From Paracoccaceae bacterium (GTDB lineage: Bacteria > Pseudomonadota > Alphaproteobacteria > Rhodobacterales > Rhodobacteraceae), in the NCBI GenBank assembly GCA_026982275.1, contig JALSHK010000447.1, positions 1 through 9,744 of the forward strand: 9,744 bases of DNA. The letters run 5' to 3'. Made by a program: the position numbers and the translations under genes. The notes beneath the pieces are model-generated. The model made no database searches and was not told the origin of the DNA. It saw only the letters and a program-made list of their open reading frames with translations. Positions 6,780-9,744 of the stretch are shown piece after piece. Within the stretch, counting starts at the first letter, position 1, and each line of letters begins with the position of its first letter.

Positions 6780-6854
6780 GCCCGGGTAGCTCAGGGGTAG
6801 AGCAGTGGACTGAAAATCCTCGTGTCGGTGGTTCAAATCCGCCCCCGGGCACCA
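6780..6854 (+). tRNA. tRNA-Phe (GAA anticodon)
   Basis: The 75-base sequence folds as a complete cloverleaf with an encoded CCA end. The acceptor stem is GCCCGGG with CCCGGGC, and the D-stem is GCTC with GAGC. The anticodon loop is CTGAAAA with GAA at 6812-6814. The T-stem is GGTGG with CCGCC around TTCAAAT, followed by discriminator A and CCA. The anticodon stem GTGGA/TCCTC has a U-U mismatch at its second pair. The gene follows yacG and sits exactly at the border between core genes and the accessory region, the position expected of a tRNA attachment site. Confidence 0.98.
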
Positions 6855-7210
6855 TTCCTTTCTAGAAAACCGTTTATTATCAGTTATATGGTCGGAAAGG
6901 CAGATTTTATATCCACCTTTCTGTCCACCCTATGGCTCTGGTTGCCCAACGTGAGGCAGGCTGTGCAGAAGCTGTCCGACCGCGCATTCGCCGGGCGGGA
7001 GGATGCCGCAACCAGCCGGGCAAGGCTCCATGTCAGTCTGTTTGATGACCGGCCCGGGGCTTCACCCTGTGCCCGGAAGCAGCCGGAGTGCGCGATCTGA
7101 TGTTCTGGGAGAAGCGAGAATGCAGCCCCCGCGTTGCAACCCGTTGCAAAAAATTCGCTGCGGCAGGGGCTGTGCCGGAAGAAAATAACAAAAAACCGGA
7201 AAAGGGGGTA
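6855..7210. other. Anonymous stretch after the tRNA, no supported gene
   Basis: These 356 bases hold no gene I can support. A plus-strand frame from ATG 6891 to a TGA near 7100 gives about 70 residues (MVGKADFISTFLSTL... to ...RKQPECAI) with no recognisable family and no good ribosome-binding site. Other frames give short arginine- and cysteine-rich products typical of non-coding GC-rich DNA. Part of it (about 7128-7195) contains the tandem-like GTTGCAACCCGTTGCA followed by A-rich runs. It may be the eroded end of an integrated element. No integrase fragment or copy of the tRNA 3' end is visible. Confidence 0.4.
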
Positions 7211-7805
7211 TCAGCTCTGCCGGAGCGCCGGGAAGCCTTCGTAGAAGGCCGAGTGATCCTCGTCGTGGTTGTCCATCCCCGGCCTTGTCAGGATGCCCCG
7301 AGGCTTGATGTAGCTGGAAATCCGCCGCTCGGGGTTTTCGTGCCAGGTGATATTGAACGCCGCCAGCCTGGGAAAGAAGAACAGCGCCGAATTGGGCAGG
7401 TGGTCATGTATCCACCAGGCGAGGCTGCGCCAGTCCTGCCCCTGCTCATAGCGGTCGGCAAACCCACGGGATGACGATGCAGGCGGTGGCACCCATGAAA
7501 CCCTGCGCATCGCGCCGGTCTCAGATGTGGCCGGCATAGTTGGCCTCGTTCGAGGCGCAGGTATAACCTTTTTTGCCGGCCTTTTGCTGTTCGTTGCAGA
7601 ACCGGTTGACGGTGCAGGAGCGGAAGGCCGAGCGGATGACGATTTTGCCGAAGGTGGCCTGCAACGGCTCCAGCAGGTTTTCGCACAAGCCCCGCCCGGC
7701 GGCGATGGCAAGGTCCGGGTCGTCAGGGACGTTCGGGATGCCGTGAAGGGCGGCGACTTCGCTGTAGAGAAACTCGCGCATGAAGAAGGATTGCGACAGG
7801 CGCAC
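7211..7805 (-). pseudogene. Peptidase M15-like protein, inactivated by a nonsense codon and a frameshift
   Basis: The minus strand from GTG 7805 reads MRLSQSFFMREFLYSEVAAL, then PNVPDDPDLAIAAGRGLCENLLEPL, IRSAFRSCTVNRFC and SNEANYAGHI for 94 residues. It then meets TGA at 7521-7523. The family has Trp here (GHIWD), so TGG to TGA is the simplest explanation. The same frame continues as DRRDAQGFMGATACIVIPW to about 7466. One extra base in a run of three (7463-7465 on the plus strand) then shifts the frame. The shifted frame continues as FADRYEQGQDW, LAWWIHDHLPNSALFFFP, LAAFNITWHENP and HSAFYEGFPALRQS to a stop at 7211. The joined product would be about 197 residues. I remember this protein type from accessory regions, with resemblance to peptidase M15 / Hedgehog-type DD-peptidases, but its role is unknown. 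The M15 link is tentative; the two lesions are seen directly. Confidence 0.8.
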
Positions 7806-8541
7806 GCGCCCGAGATCATCTAGTGCGGTAACGGTTGCGGGTTCACGCGGCTCCTTTCTTGATATTGTTGAGAAATCTCAAAATGGCCTCAGCAAGAGAC
7901 GTGGGGAAGAAGGAAAAGCGACGAAGGTTCTTCGTTTGGCCGATTTGGTGGGAAACGCTTTTTCCGGGGAGCAACCCAGGTCGATAAAATTGACAGAACA
8001 GGAAAGGGAAAAATTCGCGCTAAATGCAGGGGATATTGTAATAGTTCGCGTAAATGGCAGCGAAAGGATAGTGGGGCGTTTCTTGGTTTGGGGCAGCGAC
8101 AAGAATTGGGCGTTTTGCGATCACTTCATTCGGGCAAAACTGAATGAAAGAGCCTTGCCTGATTTTGTCCGGTGGTATTTTGAAACGGACGAAGTGCGCC
8201 GCCAAATTGAAGCAACTTTTGTTTCCAGTGCTGGGCAAAAGACGGTAAGCAAGAAAACCCTTGGGCAAATCAACATCCCCCTCCCACCCCTCGAAGAGCA
8301 ACGCGAGATCGTGCGCCGCATCGACGCCGCCTTTGCCCGGATCGACCTGCTGGCGGGGGAGGCCGAACGGGCGCTGAAACTGCTGGGGCATCTGGACCAG
8401 CGCATTCTGGAACGCGCCTTCTGTGGCGGCCTTGTCAGCCAGAACCCCGAGGACGAACCCGCCGCCACCCTCCTGGCCCGCATCAAGACCACCCGCGCCG
8501 CCACCCCGGACAAGAAACGACGCAGGCGGGCGAAGGCTTAG
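7780..8541 (+). CDS. hsdS: Type I restriction specificity subunit HsdS, C-terminal half (5'-truncated)
   Basis: The frame encodes 253 residues. From about residue 25 it reads as one HsdS target-recognition domain: FLDIVEKSQNGLSKRRGEEG, VLRLADLVGNAFS, LNAGDIVIVRVNGSERIVGRF, and FVSSAGQKTVSKKTLGQINIPLPP. A conserved C-terminal helical region follows (LEEQREIVRRIDAAFARIDLL, LDQRILERAFCGGL) and a basic tail. HsdS gives DNA sequence specificity to type I restriction-modification complexes and normally has two such halves in about 400-500 residues. Here the first recognition domain is missing. The only ATG (7780) lies inside the start of the opposite-strand pseudogene, and the first 20 residues do not look like HsdS. 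No hsdM or hsdR is in the window. It is probably a non-functional remnant, although half-size HsdS proteins that dimerise are known. Confidence 0.85.
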   Translation: MKKDCDRRTRPRSSSAVTVAGSRGSFLDIVEKSQNGLSKRRGEEGKATKVLRLADLVGNAFSGEQPRSIKLTEQEREKFALNAGDIVIVRVNGSERIVGRFLVWGSDKNWAFCDHFIRAKLNERALPDFVRWYFETDEVRRQIEATFVSSAGQKTVSKKTLGQINIPLPPLEEQREIVRRIDAAFARIDLLAGEAERALKLLGHLDQRILERAFCGGLVSQNPEDEPAATLLARIKTTRAATPDKKRRRRAKA

Positions 8542-8575
8542 GAGCCAGTGATCTGCTGGGGAACTGGATTACGGC

Positions 8576-9091
8576 TTATGGGCTTTGAGGCCAAATAGGT
8601 TTAGCATGAGGAATAAACATTTTCTTTGCTGCTATTGCGCCAAATATTAGCCGAATTACGCCAGAATGTGTGACGATTAACAAATTTTCCTCATCTGGTA
8701 TTTCTGAGAACGCCTTCCCTATGCGCGCCAAGAATTCGGCCTCCGTCTCACCACCAGGTGGATTGACGAGGGCAGGCCTCTCTCGTTTTGGTCGTCCCTC
8801 GTAGATACCCCAACATCTTTCATTTAAGGCCGAATTAAAATGCACTGGCGTATCCAAGGTTTTTGAAACGATAATTGCTGTTTCCGCACATCTTTTGAGA
8901 GAGCTAGAATAAATTGCGCGGACGCCTGCCTTATTAAGCTCCTCCGCACCTTTACATGCTTCTTCTCTTCCGATCTCATTCAGGGGAATATCTGTTGACC
9001 CCATTAAAAGCCCTTTAGCATTCCAATCCGTTTGCCCATGCCGCATGAATATTGTTGGGTGGGATCGGAATTTTGGTATGCCGTTTGTCAT
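8576..9091 (-). CDS. Histidine phosphatase family protein (phosphoglycerate mutase-like)
   Basis: This 171-residue protein has the histidine phosphatase core. The RHG motif is in IFMRHGQTDWN with the phospho-accepting His18 and Arg17. Arg67 is in SSSLKRCAET, the acid Glu91 is in LNERCWGIYEG, and the second catalytic His142 is in IVTHSGVIR. Members remove phosphate from sugars, nucleotides, cofactors or proteins, and substrate cannot be read from this sequence. It looks cytosolic. It starts at ATG 9089-9091, 18 bases after the preceding gene, with an AGG upstream, so the two are probably co-transcribed. The C-terminus (FIPHAKPIWPQSP) stops earlier than in most relatives, so the tail may be clipped. 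Base composition is more AT-rich than the core genes, which suggests transfer. Confidence 0.88.
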   Translation of the reverse strand: MTNGIPKFRSHPTIFMRHGQTDWNAKGLLMGSTDIPLNEIGREEACKGAEELNKAGVRAIYSSSLKRCAETAIIVSKTLDTPVHFNSALNERCWGIYEGRPKRERPALVNPPGGETEAEFLARIGKAFSEIPDEENLLIVTHSGVIRLIFGAIAAKKMFIPHAKPIWPQSP

Positions 9092-9109
9092 TGCAGGTTA
9101 CCTACCCTG

Positions 9110-9744
9110 CTAAAACATCAGGGCCGAGGCTATGTCGTTTACTGGTGCTCCTGACGGAAGCAGCAAGCCTTGTAACTCATCACGAAATTCGCGAGCTTTG
9201 TCACACAAGTCCTTGTATTGTTGTGTTTTTAGGCCACCAGAACCGGGGAGGTTTAGAGCACTTCTGGTGGAAGTGTCATCAAGTGCTTGAAGAAAAAAGG
9301 CATAGGCGTTCATGGCCTTTTGTGTCTCCTGTTCCCCGAAGACGGATCGTATACGTTCAATTGGAGGTTTGGATAGCAATTCGACTAGCGTTTCTCTTTT
9401 TTGTGAAGCGCTTAGGTCAGCGGTTTCTCGAACGGCAGCAACGCCGCCAAAATAGAGCATCATTCGTGAGAAGCGGAGCTTGATGAGCCGGATGGCTCTT
9501 GGCTTTGTTGCATCTGCTGTTTTGTGCTCAAAATCGACGCAGATTGTTCGCCAGTAGCGAATTATGTCGTTTAAGAGAAATCGGCAAAATTTGTGATTAT
9601 CCAGGTCGTCAGGGACGTACCGCTCAATGAGTCGTTTTCGCAGCGCTTCAAATTCAGTTTGATTGGCAATCCACTCCCCTTCCAGCAAATACAGCATTTG
9701 AATAGCCCCTAGATTTGTAGACACCTTCTTCCCTAAAAATGAGG
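9110..9744 (-). CDS. Uncharacterised helical protein, C-terminal part (5' end beyond right edge), possibly nucleotidyltransferase-associated
   Basis: A GTG at 9724 would give 204 residues, but the frame stays open upstream to the window edge (…SFLGKKV-STNLG), so the true start is probably outside. The visible part is alpha-helical. It has a conserved-looking block at about 47-68, CRFLLNDIIRYWRTICVDFE, then AIRLIKLRFSRMMLYFGGVA at about 77-96. From memory, this LLNDxIRYWRT / IKLxFSRxxLY pairing occurs in the C-terminal region of bacterial proteins annotated with an N-terminal nucleotidyltransferase-like domain. That domain, if present, is not in the window, so the assignment is tentative. The gene is 18 bases upstream of the histidine phosphatase gene, same strand, and shares its AT-richer composition. 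No cysteine-rich, membrane or signal segment is visible. Confidence 0.6.
   Translation of the reverse strand, partial: SFLGKKVSTNLGAIQMLYLLEGEWIANQTEFEALRKRLIERYVPDDLDNHKFCRFLLNDIIRYWRTICVDFEHKTADATKPRAIRLIKLRFSRMMLYFGGVAAVRETADLSASQKRETLVELLSKPPIERIRSVFGEQETQKAMNAYAFFLQALDDTSTRSALNLPGSGGLKTQQYKDLCDKAREFRDELQGLLLPSGAPVNDIASALMF

Noticed and set aside
7088..7474. Plus-strand 128-codon frame running into the M15-like pseudogene
   Set aside because: More than half is antisense to the pseudogene, and the remainder shows no recognisable features.
7521..7523. TGA in the M15-like gene as a recoded Trp or selenocysteine codon
   Set aside because: TGA is used as a normal stop elsewhere in the window (maf, RNase E/G), and the same gene also carries a frameshift, so decay is simpler.
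1..9744. CRISPR arrays, insertion sequences, rRNA genes
   Set aside because: I saw no regularly spaced repeats, transposase motifs with terminal repeats, or rRNA sequence on either strand.

Overview
The window reads as chromosome of an alphaproteobacterium, most likely Rhodobacteraceae-like. The evidence is gene content and order: clpP-clpX followed by an NDUFA12-family gene, mlaD and a DUF2155 gene, and infA-maf-short RNase E/G-yacG followed by tRNA-Phe. The NDUFA12 (complex I accessory) gene and the short RNase E/G lacking the zinc-link are alphaproteobacterial traits. All assignments come from reading the translated sequence, without database searches.

Region 1 (about 1-3250, minus strand): clpP, clpX, NDUFA12-family gene, mlaD and a DUF2155 gene that runs off the left edge. 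They lie in one direction. From clpX onward the gaps are a few bases or the genes overlap, so they are probably co-transcribed. They link cytosolic ATP-dependent proteolysis, complex I and envelope lipid transport. An 87-base gap between clpP and clpX holds a perfect inverted repeat.

Region 2 (3324-4424, plus strand): a divergent 366-residue, lysine/alanine-rich, helical protein that I do not recognise.

Region 3 (4425-6854, plus strand): a 262-base leader with a promoter candidate and a hairpin, then infA-maf-RNase E/G-yacG, with stop/start overlaps of 1, 4 and 4 bases. A tRNA-Phe (GAA) gene follows. This is core translation and RNA housekeeping.

Region 4 (6855-9744): the character changes immediately after the tRNA 3' end. 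There is an anonymous stretch of about 350 bases, and then a dead copy of a peptidase-M15-like gene (one nonsense codon plus one frameshift). Next comes the C-terminal half of a type I restriction specificity subunit (HsdS) with no visible partners. Last is a more AT-rich minus-strand pair: a histidine-phosphatase-fold protein downstream of the C-terminal part of a protein that continues past the right edge. This looks like an accessory, partly decayed island beside tRNA-Phe, of the sort where defence genes collect. No integrase or second attachment site is visible in the window.
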